64,000 bases of DNA from Mesorhizobium sp. WSM3859 (GTDB taxonomy: Bacteria; Pseudomonadota; Alphaproteobacteria; Rhizobiales; Rhizobiaceae), in NCBI RefSeq assembly GCF_002295065.1, contig NZ_NSGG01000003.1, positions 496,001 to 560,000 on the forward strand. The letters run 5' to 3'. The notes under the pieces are model-generated. The model saw only the letters and a program-made list of their open reading frames with translations, ran no database searches and was not told the DNA's origin. Numbering within the stretch: the first letter of the stretch is position 1; each line of letters starts with the position of its first letter. Of this stretch, positions 16,161-25,032 are shown piece after piece. Both the position numbers and the translations under genes were made by a program.

Positions 16161-16703
16161 ATGCCAGTTGTGCGTGGCAAAGACATCGAGGTTCTGTTTT
16201 CGGCGTCGGCGATCGCACGCCGCAATCTCGAGCTCGCCAAGGAAATCGCCGGGCGCGACTATCACGACCTCTTGGTGATCTCGATCCTCAAGGGCTCGTT
16301 CGTCTTCGCCGCCGATCTCATCCGCGCCATGCATGATGTCGGCCTGTCGCCGGAAGTCGAGTTCATCTTCATCTCCAGCTACGGCGCCGGAACCACGAGC
16401 GGCGAGGTCAGGGTGTTGCGCGACATCGACAACGAGGTTGCCGGCCGCGACGTGCTGTTGATCGACGACATACTGGAATCCGGCAAGACGCTTTCCTACA
16501 CCCGCGACTTGATGCTTTCGCGCGGCGCCAAGAGCTGCGCCATCGCGGTGCTGCTCGACAAGCGCATGCGCCGCCAGACCGCGCTCAACGCCGACTATGT
16601 CGGGTTCGACTGCCCGGATTATTTCGTGGTCGGCTACGGCATGGATGTCGCCCACGCGTTCCGCGAGCTGCCGTTTGTCGGGGTGGTGAAGGGCGACGCC
16701 TGA
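16161..16703 (+). CDS. hpt: Hypoxanthine phosphoribosyltransferase
   Basis: This 180-residue purine-salvage enzyme converts hypoxanthine (and often guanine) with PRPP to the nucleotide. The PRPP-binding loop is DVLLIDDILESGKTL (about residues 100-114). The early loop LLVISILKGSFVFAADLIR and the C-terminal VGFDCPDYFVVGYGMDVAHAFRELPFVGVV are typical. I use the ATG at 16161 (MPVVRGKDIEVLFS), preceded by GAAGGACGAAAG; an earlier in-frame ATG at 16140 would add seven residues. Length and motifs are normal. Confidence 0.93.
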   Translation: MPVVRGKDIEVLFSASAIARRNLELAKEIAGRDYHDLLVISILKGSFVFAADLIRAMHDVGLSPEVEFIFISSYGAGTTSGEVRVLRDIDNEVAGRDVLLIDDILESGKTLSYTRDLMLSRGAKSCAIAVLLDKRMRRQTALNADYVGFDCPDYFVVGYGMDVAHAFRELPFVGVVKGDA

Positions 16704-16785
16704 GGGGCGACGAAGTCATCCCGAAAAGCCACCGATCGTTAGAATTTTCAGAAAACGTCAACGTTTCGGCGGCATCTATCTCGGC

Positions 16786-17157
16786 ATGGCAAAGCTTCTG
16801 ATCGTCGAGGACGATGAATCCGTCCGCACCCTCGCCGCCCGCGCGCTGGAGCGCGACGGCCATGATGTCACTGTCGCCACCGACGGCGCGCAGGGGCTGG
16901 ACACGATCCGGCAGGCCCGCGGCGGCTACGATCTGGTGGTGTCCGACATCCGCATGCCGGAGATGGACGGCATCGAGATGGCGACGGCCGCCGCAAGAGA
17001 GTTCCCTGCGATGAAGATCATGCTGATGACCGGCTATGCCGACCAGCGCGAACGCGCCGAGGAACTGAACGGCATCATCCTCGACGTGGTGCAGAAGCCG
17101 TTCACGCTTGCCGAGATCCGCGCCCGCGTCGGCAAGGCGTTAAGCTGCTTCGCCTGA
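16786..17157 (+). CDS. CpdR-like single-domain response regulator
   Basis: A 123-residue stand-alone receiver domain. The acidic pair is in LIVEDDESVR, the phosphoacceptor Asp in LVVSDIRMPEMDG, the switch Thr in LMTGYAD and the conserved Lys in VVQKPF. No output domain is present. Single-receiver proteins of this type include CpdR, which controls ClpXP-dependent turnover of CtrA and other cell-cycle proteins; the ERDGHDV and GYADQRERAEEL segments are CpdR-like. The gene lies about 80 bases after hpt and overlaps the convergent DMT transporter gene by 18 bases. The CpdR name is a family inference. Confidence 0.78.
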   Translation: MAKLLIVEDDESVRTLAARALERDGHDVTVATDGAQGLDTIRQARGGYDLVVSDIRMPEMDGIEMATAAAREFPAMKIMLMTGYADQRERAEELNGIILDVVQKPFTLAEIRARVGKALSCFA

Positions 17158-18093
17158 GACCGCGCCGGTCGCAGGCGCGGCATTTCGCCGGCGCTCGCCG
17201 TTGAGCGCCAGCAGGCCGGCGCCGATGATCAGCGCCGCGCCGAGCACGGTCGTCTCGCGCGGCACTTCGGCGAAGAACAGAAAACCCCAAAGCGGCGACC
17301 ACAGGATGCCGGTATATTCGAACGTCGCGACGCGGTTGGCCGGCGCCATCCGGTAGGCCTGCGACAGCAGGATCATGCCGGCGGACGCGACGAAGCCGCA
17401 GGCGGCCATCTTGAGGAAGTCCGGCATCGTCGGCCATACCCATGGCCGCACCAGGAATTCGACGCTCGGATGCGCCGCATGGGTGATACCGGCAAGATGG
17501 AAGACGGTTGCAACCGCGATGGCGCCGCTGAGATAGGCGCCGTTCTGGTAGAAGGCCATCACCGTCGATGATTCCGTGTCGCCGATCCGGCGCGCCATCA
17601 GCTGCGAAAACCCGTACAGGAAGGCCGAGCCCAGCGACAGCAGCGCCGCCCAGTCGAACAACCCGGCGCCGGGACGCACCATCACAAGCACGCCGACAAG
17701 GCCGATCAGCACCGTCGCCAGCGTCTTCCACGAGACGCGTTCGCCGAGATAAGGTCCGGCCATCGCCATGATGAACAGCGGCGCCATGAAATAGAGCGCC
17801 ACCGCGTCGGCCAGCGGCAAGGCGGCGATCGCGAGATAATAGACCGTGTAGGACGAGAACTGGATGAAGGCGCGCAACGTCAGCATGCCGAAGCGCTTCG
17901 ACAGCACCGCCTTCAGGCCGACATCGGCCTGGACGATGACGATCAGGATCGGCAGCGCGACGATGGCGCGAATCGCCATCACCTCGGTCACCGGATAGCC
18001 GCCCGACACCGCCTTCACCAGCGGATCCTGCAGCGAAAAGACCAGCACGCCGAGGCAGAGGCTCAGAATGCCAAGCACCATCCGGTTCCGCAT
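17140..18093 (-). CDS. DMT-superfamily (EamA) transporter
   Basis: A 317-residue inner-membrane protein with about ten membrane segments in two EamA repeats. The first repeat is MVLGILSLCLGVLVFSLQDPLVKAV to VSWKTLATVLIGLVGVLVMVRPG; the second starts at FDWAALLSLGSAFLYGFSQLMARR. Members export metabolites, but specificity is not readable. I use the ATG at 18093 (MRNRMVLG); another start at 18120 adds nine residues. It is divergent from a LysR regulator that may control it. Confidence 0.88.
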   Translation of the reverse strand: MRNRMVLGILSLCLGVLVFSLQDPLVKAVSGGYPVTEVMAIRAIVALPILIVIVQADVGLKAVLSKRFGMLTLRAFIQFSSYTVYYLAIAALPLADAVALYFMAPLFIMAMAGPYLGERVSWKTLATVLIGLVGVLVMVRPGAGLFDWAALLSLGSAFLYGFSQLMARRIGDTESSTVMAFYQNGAYLSGAIAVATVFHLAGITHAAHPSVEFLVRPWVWPTMPDFLKMAACGFVASAGMILLSQAYRMAPANRVATFEYTGILWSPLWGFLFFAEVPRETTVLGAALIIGAGLLALNGERRRNAAPATGAVSGEAA

Positions 18094-18127
18094 CAGTCTC
18101 GGCCCCCCCGCGAGCCGCATTCATTCC

Positions 18128-18176
18128 ACGCAATTCCGAATGGAAAATTGCTGGGCGCTTTTCCTGGAACCGCTCA
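18128..18176. repeat. Family A palindrome, diverged copy A3
   Basis: GCAATTCCGAATGGAAAATTG and GCGCTTTTCCTGGAACCGCTC match the arms of family A, with changes in the loop side. It lies just upstream of the DMT transporter start, in the intergenic region shared with the divergent LysR gene. Confidence 0.7.
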
Positions 18177-18352
18177 TCAAAAAGGAACCCGCTACCGTTT
18201 CGGGCAGCGGGTACGAGTGAGGACTCTTCGATTGGTCCGCGACCGACTCGCAGCCGCATATCCAATGGGTGTGGCGACTATCCTGCGGCGTTTGACATGT
18301 TGCAAACGAATTGGAATGATGCCAGCAATCAAATTCTCTTATGGCGATTTCG

Positions 18353-19231
18353 ATGAGACCAGTCCTCGACAGCGACCTCCTGCGCACCTTCGTGGCGGTG
18401 GCCGAAACCGGCAATTTCACCCGAGCGGCGGAGAAGGCCGGGCGCACGCAATCGGCCGTGTCCATGCAGATGAAGAAGCTGGAGGATATGGTCGGCGACA
18501 ACCTGTTCGAGCGCGGCTCGCGCGGCGTGGCGCTGACACGCCGCGGCGGCGAGCTGATCGCCAATGCGCGCCGGATCGTCTCGCTGCTGGACGAGACGGC
18601 GGCCTCGCTGGTAGCGCCGCCGCTCGGCGGGTTGGTGCGCATCGGCATCCCGGCCGAATACGGCCGCTCGATCCTGTCGCGGGCGCTTGGCGAATTCGCC
18701 AAGCGGCATCCGCGCGTCGAGGTCACGGTGCGGTACGCGCATTCGGACTCGCAGGTGAGGGCGCTCGCGGCTGGCGAGCTCGACCTTGCCGTGGTGTTCG
18801 AGTGGGAGGGTTCTTCCGGCGGCGAGGTGCTGATGCACGACCCGACGGTCTGGGTGACCTCGACGCTGCACCACATGCATGAGGAACGGCCGGTGCCGAT
18901 CGCGCTTTACAGCCGTAACGGCTGGTGCCGCGACTTCGCCATCAAGTCGCTGCAGCAGCGCGGCCTCGACTACCGCGTCGCCTATACCAGCGACACCAAT
19001 GGCGGCCTGACGCTCGCGGTGACATCCGGTCTGGCGATCGCGCCGATCTCGCGCAGCAACATCCCGCCCGATTGCCGGGAACTGACGGCGGCCGACGGCT
19101 TCGGCGACATCGATTCGTCCAACGTCGTCCTGCACCGCAATCCGCTCGCGACCGGCGAGGCGATCGACGGCATGGAGAACGCGATCCGCGAGGCGTTCAT
19201 GCTGACCAGGCAGGTCGCGCCTGCGACATAA
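18353..19231 (+). CDS. LysR-family transcriptional regulator
   Basis: The 292-residue protein starts MRPVLDSDLLRTFVAVAETGNFTRAAEKAGRTQSAVSMQMKKLEDMVGDNLFER, a textbook LysR winged helix-turn-helix. The effector domain begins near residue 90 (GLVRIGIPAEYGRSIL). The HTH resembles NodD/LrhA-like regulators that start LDxDLLRTFVAV. An in-frame ATG at 18341 would add four residues. It is divergent from the DMT transporter gene (about 260 bases apart), the probable target. The inducer is unknown. Confidence 0.9.
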   Translation: MRPVLDSDLLRTFVAVAETGNFTRAAEKAGRTQSAVSMQMKKLEDMVGDNLFERGSRGVALTRRGGELIANARRIVSLLDETAASLVAPPLGGLVRIGIPAEYGRSILSRALGEFAKRHPRVEVTVRYAHSDSQVRALAAGELDLAVVFEWEGSSGGEVLMHDPTVWVTSTLHHMHEERPVPIALYSRNGWCRDFAIKSLQQRGLDYRVAYTSDTNGGLTLAVTSGLAIAPISRSNIPPDCRELTAADGFGDIDSSNVVLHRNPLATGEAIDGMENAIREAFMLTRQVAPAT

Positions 19232-19289
19232 ATACCGGCGCACAGTGATTTGCGGCGTTGGTGATTGGCGAAAGCGGTGACGACATCCG

Positions 19290-19350
19290 ATCTCCCCCCA
19301 AGTGGGGGAGATGTCCGGCAGGACAGAGGGGGCGCTGTCCCGCCAGCATC
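19290..19350. repeat. CTCCCCC-GGGGGAG hairpin repeat between convergent genes
   Basis: GATCTCCCCCCAAGTGGGGG followed by AGATGTCCGGCAGGACAGAG forms two adjacent hairpins: CTCCCCC pairs with GGGGGAG and GTCC with GGAC. Elements of this form are common between genes in Mesorhizobium genomes. It lies where the LysR gene and the TIGR02302 gene converge and may serve as a terminator. Only one copy is in this window. Confidence 0.6.
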
Positions 19351-19402
19351 CCAAAAGTTAGCAAGGGCCGTCACATCCAGTCTAAGAGCTGTGAGGCAGA
19401 AG

Positions 19403-21988
19403 CTATTTCAGCTCCAGCAGCCGTTCGAGATAGCTGCGCTCGATGTCGGGGCTCAGCGCGTTGCCGAGCCGCTTGCGGATCGCGTCGAGGATCTGGCGTG
19501 CGCGCTGGACGTCGATCTCATCGGGAACCTTGACCGAGGTGCCGTCATCCGGGCCATTAGTGGCGCGCGGCCGACCGAGCGGATCGCGGTCGGCGCCCTG
19601 CTGGCGCCCACCCTGCTCGCTGCCCCCCTGGTCGCCCTGCATGGCCTGCATCTGCTTCATCATGTCCTTGGCGCCGCGGCGCAGCGCTTCCAGCGCGCGG
19701 CCCTGGTGGCCGACTGCCTGGTCGCCATCGCCCTGGCCGAGCGAATGCTCGGCGTCGCCCATCGACTTGCCGGCCTCACCAAAACCCTCGTTGGGCTCCA
19801 TGCCCATGCCTTCGAGGCCCTTCTTCAACTGGTCGAGCTCGCTTTGCAGCTGGCCCTGGCCTTCCTGCAGCTGCTTCAGCGCATCGGCGAGATCCTTCGG
19901 CGACATTTTCGGCCGTCCCAGCGGATCGCGGTCCTCGCCGGGGCCGGGCCGCTGCTCGTCCTGGCCCTGTTGCGGCTCGCCATCCTCGCCCATCTGCGGC
20001 TCGCCGTCCTGGCCACGCTGGCCGCGCTGCATCTGGTCGAGACGGAAAGTGTCGTTCATCATCTCCTGCTGGCGGCGCATGATGTCGCCGAGCTTGTCCA
20101 TCTGCTGGCGCAGCTCGCTGTCCTGCTCGCCGCCCTGCTGCTGGCGGCCGGCCTGCAGGTTGTTCATCATGTCCTGCAGCTCGGAGAGAAGCTGCTGGGC
20201 CTTGTCGCGATCGCCGGATTTGGCCAGGTTCTCGATCTGGTCCATCATGCGATCGATGTCGCTCTGGCGCAGCTCGCGGCCGTTCTGCTGCATCTGCGGC
20301 GCGTTCGGATTCTGCTGCGCGCGCTGGGCGAATTCCTGCAGGAACTGGTTCATCGCCTCGCGCAGTTCCTTCATCGCCTTCTCGATCTCCTGATCGCTGG
20401 CGCCGTTCTTGATGGCGTCCTGCAGCGCCTGCTGCGCCTGGCGCAGCCGCCGCTCGGCGGCCGACAGATTGCCTTCCTCGATGCCGAGCGCGATCTCCCA
20501 GAGATAAGACACGACGTTGCGCAGCTGGTCGTCGCTCTCGGAGAGCTTCAGCCGGCTCCTTGCGCTCATGATGGCGAGATAATTCGACATGTTGTCGAAC
20601 GTATCCTCGGGCCGCAGCGTGATCGCGTCCATCAGGTCCAGCACGCGCGGCTTGGCGTTGGTGTCGAGCGCCAGCAGCCGGCGCTGTTCGATCACCGCAC
20701 GGGCCAGCGGGTTGGCGAAAGGCCGCTCAGGCATCCCAAGCGTCTTGGTTTCGCTGCTCGCGGTGTGGCCGGCATCGTCGGTGACGCTCAGCGTCAGCTT
20801 GATGCCGCTGCCGGCCCAGACATGCTCGGTCAGGTCCTTGGTCGTCTTGGCCGCGTTCGTCTTGCCGCCGCGGCGCGGCAGGGTCAGTGGCAGGTCCGGC
20901 GGGCCGTAGAGCGGATGCGCATTGGCGGCTGGGGGGGCCGACAGCTCGAAAACGGCCTTGGCGGAGGCGGCGCCGTAATCGTCATCGATCTCGTAGTTCA
21001 GCTCGATGGCGCCGTTGACGGCGCGCTTCGGCTCGCCGACGAAGCGGATCGCCGGCGGCTTGTCGGGAATGACGGCAAAGGCCCAGCGGCCGAGATCGCT
21101 TTCGGCGGATCTAAGCGTCAGCGTGCCGTTCGAATCCAGTTTGCCGGAGAACTGGCGCACTTTGGGCGCGGCCTGGCTGGCGGGCGCGGGGCCTTTGGGC
21201 GCTGCGGGCTCGATGGCGCGCGCGTTGCCGCCGGCATCTGCGTAGCTCAGCGTCTCCTCGCCGGAACCGCCGGTGACGCGCAGCGAAACGTCGCTGCCTT
21301 GCGGCACCGAGAAGGTCTGGACCGCCTGGTTGGCGTCGGCGGTCAGGAACAGCGGCGCCTTGCCGGTATAGGCGGGCGGCGTCACCCAGGCGTCGATGCG
21401 CGGCGGTACGGTATCGTGCGCGGCGCGGGCAACGAAGCCGTCGCTGACCCGGCCGCCGAAGGGTCCGAAGGAGAAGGCCAAAGCGGTGACGAACAGTAGC
21501 CCCGCCACGGCGCGCAGGCCCCAGCGATCGTAGTCCGGCACACGGCTGCGCGGCCGGTCGGCGCCGAGGCTCGACAGCTGCTCGGCCATCCGCTTCTGGT
21601 GCTCGCGCCACAACGCCTGCGAGAAGATGCTGTCGCCGCCGCTCGGCCGGTCGGTCTGGACCTGCACCGGGCTGTGCAGCAATTGGTTCGCCGCTTCGAT
21701 GCGCCTGTCGACCTCGGCGGCCGACGGCATGCGGAAGAAACGCAGCGGATAGAGCGTCGCGCCCCCGGACAGGGCGAACAGGATCAAGAGGCCGATGCGC
21801 GCCACGTCAGGCAGACGCGGGAACAGACCGAACCAGGAAAAGCTGAGAAACAGGCTGATGACGATCAACAGCGGCAGCACGAGCGGCCAGCCGCGCTCGA
21901 AGACCATCGAGGCCCGCGTCGCCAACCGGCTGAGCGCAAGGCGCAAAGCCAGGCCGCGTTCGCCGCTGGAAATGGGTCGTTCCGTCAT
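19403..21988 (-). CDS. TIGR02302 family protein (DUF4175), large membrane-anchored
   Basis: An 861-residue protein restricted to alphaproteobacteria. It has two membrane segments near residues 35-80 (GWPLVLPLLIVISLFLSFSWF and VARIGLLILFALSGGATLY) and another near residue 160 (GLRAVAGLLFVTALAFSF). A beta-rich exported region follows (VPPRIDAWVTPPAYTGKAPLFL), then a C-terminal low-complexity part. From about residue 470 that part is rich in Q, G, D, M and charged helices (QQGGEQDSELRQQMDKLGD, MQGDQGGSEQGGRQQGADRD). It ends DIERSYLERLLELK. No enzyme motif is seen and the function is unknown. I use the ATG at 21988 (MTERPISSGE). It is near lysA, as in related genomes. Confidence 0.85.
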   Translation of the reverse strand: MTERPISSGERGLALRLALSRLATRASMVFERGWPLVLPLLIVISLFLSFSWFGLFPRLPDVARIGLLILFALSGGATLYPLRFFRMPSAAEVDRRIEAANQLLHSPVQVQTDRPSGGDSIFSQALWREHQKRMAEQLSSLGADRPRSRVPDYDRWGLRAVAGLLFVTALAFSFGPFGGRVSDGFVARAAHDTVPPRIDAWVTPPAYTGKAPLFLTADANQAVQTFSVPQGSDVSLRVTGGSGEETLSYADAGGNARAIEPAAPKGPAPASQAAPKVRQFSGKLDSNGTLTLRSAESDLGRWAFAVIPDKPPAIRFVGEPKRAVNGAIELNYEIDDDYGAASAKAVFELSAPPAANAHPLYGPPDLPLTLPRRGGKTNAAKTTKDLTEHVWAGSGIKLTLSVTDDAGHTASSETKTLGMPERPFANPLARAVIEQRRLLALDTNAKPRVLDLMDAITLRPEDTFDNMSNYLAIMSARSRLKLSESDDQLRNVVSYLWEIALGIEEGNLSAAERRLRQAQQALQDAIKNGASDQEIEKAMKELREAMNQFLQEFAQRAQQNPNAPQMQQNGRELRQSDIDRMMDQIENLAKSGDRDKAQQLLSELQDMMNNLQAGRQQQGGEQDSELRQQMDKLGDIMRRQQEMMNDTFRLDQMQRGQRGQDGEPQMGEDGEPQQGQDEQRPGPGEDRDPLGRPKMSPKDLADALKQLQEGQGQLQSELDQLKKGLEGMGMEPNEGFGEAGKSMGDAEHSLGQGDGDQAVGHQGRALEALRRGAKDMMKQMQAMQGDQGGSEQGGRQQGADRDPLGRPRATNGPDDGTSVKVPDEIDVQRARQILDAIRKRLGNALSPDIERSYLERLLELK

Positions 21989-22102
21989 CGGCCCTTCCTG
22001 CCCGGGCATAACAGCCCGGACGTCATCAGCAGAAGGATACCAGCAAACACGGCAAAGGCGAGGCGGGTTCCAAAAACGTGAAGCGGTTTGGCCGGGTTAT
22101 GA

Positions 22103-23044
22103 TCAGAAATTGGTGGGATTCGTGTTGGAACCACAGACCAGGACCGCCACGCGTTCTCCTTCCGTCGGCACATAATGCCCGGAAAGCATGGCGGCGAAGG
22201 CTGCGGCGCCGCCCGGCTCGGCGATGATTCGCACGCGGTCCCACAGCGCCTTCTGCGCAGCTATGATGTCGTCGTCGCTGACCAGGATGGAGCGCTCGAC
22301 GAAGGCTTCGGCGATCGGAAACATCATCTCGCCGACGCGCTTCGGCGCCAGCGAATCGGCGGCGATGCCTTCGGCCGGGGCATCGACCGGCTCTCCAGCC
22401 TCCAAGGCGCGGTAAAGCGTCGGCGCGCCCTCGGGCTCGATGGCGACGATGCGGATGCGACCCGCGAACCAGGCGGCGATCCCGCCGATCAGGCCGCCGC
22501 CGCCGACGGCAACCAGCAGCGTGTCGATCTCGGGCAGATCGGCCTCGATCTCCAAGCCGAGCGTGCCTTGGCCGAGCAGCGTTTCCTCCTGGTTGAAGGC
22601 GTGGATCTGCAGGGCGCCGGTCCGGGCCGCGAAGTCCTCGCTGGCGGCCAGCGCTTCGGCATAGCGCGCGCCGCCGACCACCAGATCCGCGCCGTAGCCG
22701 CGAATGCGCGCGAGCTTCGCCGGCGGGCTGACCTCGGGCACGAAGATGGTCGCCTTGTGGCCGAGCTTCATGGCGGCATAAGCGACGGCCGCGCCGTGGT
22801 TGCCGCCGGACGCGGCCACCACGCCGGCCTCGGGCACCTGGCGTTCGAGCAGGTTGGTGAAGGCGCCGCGCGCCTTGAAGGAACCGGAATGCTGCAGGCA
22901 TTCAAGTTTCAGGTCGACCGGAAAGGCGGGAAGGCCGAAATCCGCCATGTCCACGCGCATGATCGGCGTGTGGCGCACATAAGGCCGGATGCGCGGTTCG
23001 ACGGCGGCGATGCGCTCGCGCGTGATCGTTCGGGTGTTCAACAT
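22103..23044 (-). CDS. PLP-dependent threonine/serine dehydratase
   Basis: The 313-residue fold-type II PLP enzyme has the Schiff-base Lys in LECLQHSGSFKARGA, the phosphate-binding loop VAVGGGGLIGGIAAWFAG, SGGNHGAAVAYAA, and a C-terminal VLVCGSNTNPTNF. It resembles biodegradative or ectoine-cluster (EutB-type) threonine dehydratases and lacks the regulatory ACT domain of IlvA. The start is ATG at 23044, with GAGGGAG upstream; a longer frame to 23071 crosses the operator. It is divergent from an ArsR regulator whose start codon abuts the operator. The exact amino acid substrate is inferred. Confidence 0.85.
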   Translation of the reverse strand: MLNTRTITRERIAAVEPRIRPYVRHTPIMRVDMADFGLPAFPVDLKLECLQHSGSFKARGAFTNLLERQVPEAGVVAASGGNHGAAVAYAAMKLGHKATIFVPEVSPPAKLARIRGYGADLVVGGARYAEALAASEDFAARTGALQIHAFNQEETLLGQGTLGLEIEADLPEIDTLLVAVGGGGLIGGIAAWFAGRIRIVAIEPEGAPTLYRALEAGEPVDAPAEGIAADSLAPKRVGEMMFPIAEAFVERSILVSDDDIIAAQKALWDRVRIIAEPGGAAAFAAMLSGHYVPTEGERVAVLVCGSNTNPTNF

Positions 23045-23079
23045 GGTCTGCTCCCTCGGGATTGACTTCAATTAGTAAC

Positions 23080-23095
23080 TTAGCAAAATAGCTAA
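23080..23095. promoter_or_regulatory. TTAGC-N6-GCTAA operator between the dehydratase and ArsR genes
   Basis: TTAGC at 23080-23084 and GCTAA at 23091-23095 form an inverted repeat with an AAAATA spacer. The right arm touches the ATG of the ArsR gene, so the regulator could repress itself by blocking transcription start or translation. The other side faces the dehydratase gene 35 bases away. Confidence 0.6.
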
Positions 23096-23398
23096 ATGCA
23101 AGAGGTCGACATCTTCAAGGCATTTGCCAATGAGCGCCGGCTGCAGATCCTCGATTGGCTCAAGGATCCGCGCGCGCATTTCCCGCGCCAGGCCGATGGC
23201 GACCTAGTCGAGGATGGTGTCTGCGCGCTGGTGATCGCCGAAAAGCTCGGCATCACCCAGGCGACGCTCAGCGAGCATATGCGTGTGCTCACCCAAGCCC
23301 GCCTGCTCAGCACAAAGCGGGTGAAGCAATGGATCTTCTATCGCCGCGACGAAAGGCGGATCGCCGAGGCCAAGGCGCTCATCCAGCAAAAACTCTAA
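23096..23398 (+). CDS. ArsR-family transcriptional regulator
   Basis: A 100-residue winged-helix protein: FKAFANERRLQILDWLKDP, then LVIAEKLGITQATLSEHMRVLTQARLLSTKRVKQWIFYRRDE (recognition helix in TQATLSEHMRVL). There is no CxC metal site, so metal sensing is unlikely. The RQADGDLVEDGVCALVIAEKLG insert is shared with regulators that respond to other cues. No Shine-Dalgarno is visible, because the operator runs up to the ATG; the mRNA may be leaderless or weakly translated. It is divergent from the dehydratase gene, its likely target. Confidence 0.85.
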   Translation: MQEVDIFKAFANERRLQILDWLKDPRAHFPRQADGDLVEDGVCALVIAEKLGITQATLSEHMRVLTQARLLSTKRVKQWIFYRRDERRIAEAKALIQQKL

Positions 23399-23411
23399 CG
23401 CCTCGAGCGCG

Positions 23412-24680
23412 CTACTTCAGCCAGTCGGGGACCGAATCCAGCCCGATCAGATCCTCATAGGTCTGGCGCGGCCGCACGACATGGAAGCGGTCGCCGTCGA
23501 CCAGAACCTCCGGCACCAGAAGCCTGGTGTTGTAGGTGCCGGCCTGCACCGCGCCATAGGCGCCGGCGGTGGAGACGGCGATCAGGTCGCCGGCCTTCAG
23601 CCTCGGCAGGTCGCGGTCGAGGCCGATGAAGTCGCCGGTCTCGCAGACCGGGCCGACGACGTCGACCTTTATGCGCGGCGTCGAGGCCGGCGGCTGCACC
23701 ACCGGCCTGATGTCGTGAAAGGCGTCATAGAGGGTCGGCCGGATCAGATCGTTCATGGCGGCGTCGACGACGAGGAAGTTCTTGGCGTCGCCTTCCTTCA
23801 CATAAATGACCTCGGACACCAGGATGCCGGCATTGCCGACGATCAGGCGGCCGGGCTCGAACATCACCTTGAGGCCAAGCCTGGTGACGTGCTTCCTGAC
23901 GATCTCGGCATAGGCGTCGGGCAGTGGCGGCGGGCTGTTGTCGACACGGTAGGGAATGCCGAGGCCGCCGCCGAGATCGACATGCTCGATCGAATGTCCG
24001 TCAGCGCGCAGCACGCCGACCAGCTCGACCAGCAGCGCGAAGGCGTCGTCGAAGGGCTGCAATTCGGTGATCTGGCTGCCGATATGGGTGTCGATGCCGG
24101 TCACCTTGATGCCGGGCAATTCGGCCGCGCGGGCATAGACCTTTCGCGCGCGCTGCCACGGGATGCCGAACTTGTTCTCGGCCTTGCCGGTCGAGATCTT
24201 CTTGTGCGTCCTGGCATCGACATCCGGATTGATGCGCAGCGAGATCGGCGCCACCTTGCCGAGCGCCACGGCGCGCGCCGACAGCAGTTCGAGTTCAGGC
24301 TCGGATTCGACGTTGAAGCAAAGAATGCCGGCGGAGAGCGCGAAGTCCATCTCGCGCGCGGTCTTGCCGACGCCGGAAAACAGTATCTTGCTGGCCGGGA
24401 TGCCAGCGGCCAAGGCGCGCCGCAGTTCGCCTTCCGAGACGACGTCGGCGCCCGCGCCTTGTCTTGCCAGCGTCCTCAGCACGGCCTGGTTGGAGTTGGC
24501 CTTCATGGCGTAGCAGACCAAGGCGTCGAGCCCTGCGAAAGCTTCCTTGAAGACACGGAAATGCCGGGTCAGCGTGGCCGTCGAATAGCAATAGAAGGGC
24601 GTGCCGACCTCGGCTGCGATATCGGGGATCGCGACGTCCTCGGCATGAAGCACGCCGTCGCGGTAATCGAAATGGTTCAC
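23412..24680 (-). CDS. lysA: Diaminopimelate decarboxylase LysA
   Basis: LysA removes CO2 from meso-diaminopimelate, the last step of lysine synthesis, using PLP. The 422-residue enzyme shows the PLP lysine in ALVCYAMKANSNQAVLR, HIGSQITELQPF, the glycine loop HVDLGGGLGIPYR, MFEPGRLIVGNAG and the active-site Cys in GPVCETGDFIG. I start at the GTG at 24680 (NHFDYRDGVLHAED) because homologues start there. A TTG at 24710 with ten more residues is possible. The stop lies 13 bases from the convergent ArsR gene. The lipoprotein gene lies upstream, as in most relatives. Confidence 0.93.
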   Translation of the reverse strand: MNHFDYRDGVLHAEDVAIPDIAAEVGTPFYCYSTATLTRHFRVFKEAFAGLDALVCYAMKANSNQAVLRTLARQGAGADVVSEGELRRALAAGIPASKILFSGVGKTAREMDFALSAGILCFNVESEPELELLSARAVALGKVAPISLRINPDVDARTHKKISTGKAENKFGIPWQRARKVYARAAELPGIKVTGIDTHIGSQITELQPFDDAFALLVELVGVLRADGHSIEHVDLGGGLGIPYRVDNSPPPLPDAYAEIVRKHVTRLGLKVMFEPGRLIVGNAGILVSEVIYVKEGDAKNFLVVDAAMNDLIRPTLYDAFHDIRPVVQPPASTPRIKVDVVGPVCETGDFIGLDRDLPRLKAGDLIAVSTAGAYGAVQAGTYNTRLLVPEVLVDGDRFHVVRPRQTYEDLIGLDSVPDWLK

Positions 24681-24734
24681 GAGGGTTGGTCCCGGAAAGT
24701 TGGAGCGCAATGAGATCGAGCGATCCCGTTGGCT

Positions 24735-24941
24735 CTAGAGCAGGGGATCGAGGATGAACGTCCTGTCCTTGACCGGTTTCTCCGGCTCGGGCGGGACGGG
24801 CTGCTTGGCGCGTTCGGCATCCTTGCGCGCCTGCTCCGCCGCCTCATAGGGCGTGTCGAGCCCGGTCTTCCTGCCGCAGGCCGTGACGGTGACAGCCGCC
24901 GCCAGCAGTGCCAGCGTCACCAAAATCCTGCTACGGGTCAT
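24735..24941 (-). CDS. Small LptM-like lipoprotein
   Basis: The 68-residue precursor has a signal peptide MTRSRILVTLALLAAAVTVTAC with a lipobox ending at the Cys near residue 22. A GRKTGLDTPYEAAEQARKDA segment follows, then a proline- and charge-rich tail. A short lipoprotein beside lysA, with the GxKGxL-like start after Cys, is typical of the YifL/LptM group, whose E. coli member helps LptD mature. Homology at this length is weak, so the function is inferred from position and pattern. It lies between argH and lysA. Confidence 0.8.
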   Translation of the reverse strand: MTRSRILVTLALLAAAVTVTACGRKTGLDTPYEAAEQARKDAERAKQPVPPEPEKPVKDRTFILDPLL

Positions 24942-25032
24942 CGATCCATCCGTTCGAAGCTGTTTATTGTGCTGCGCTTTTTAGCCGAGTTTTCTGCGCT
25001 TTGCATCCCGGCAATTTAAGCGTTCGCGAGCC

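Noticed and set aside
19265..21499. A 744-codon plus-strand frame rich in Leu, Ala and His
   Set aside because: It lies fully opposite the TIGR02302 gene. Its composition is that of an antisense frame in GC-rich DNA, with no domain recognised.
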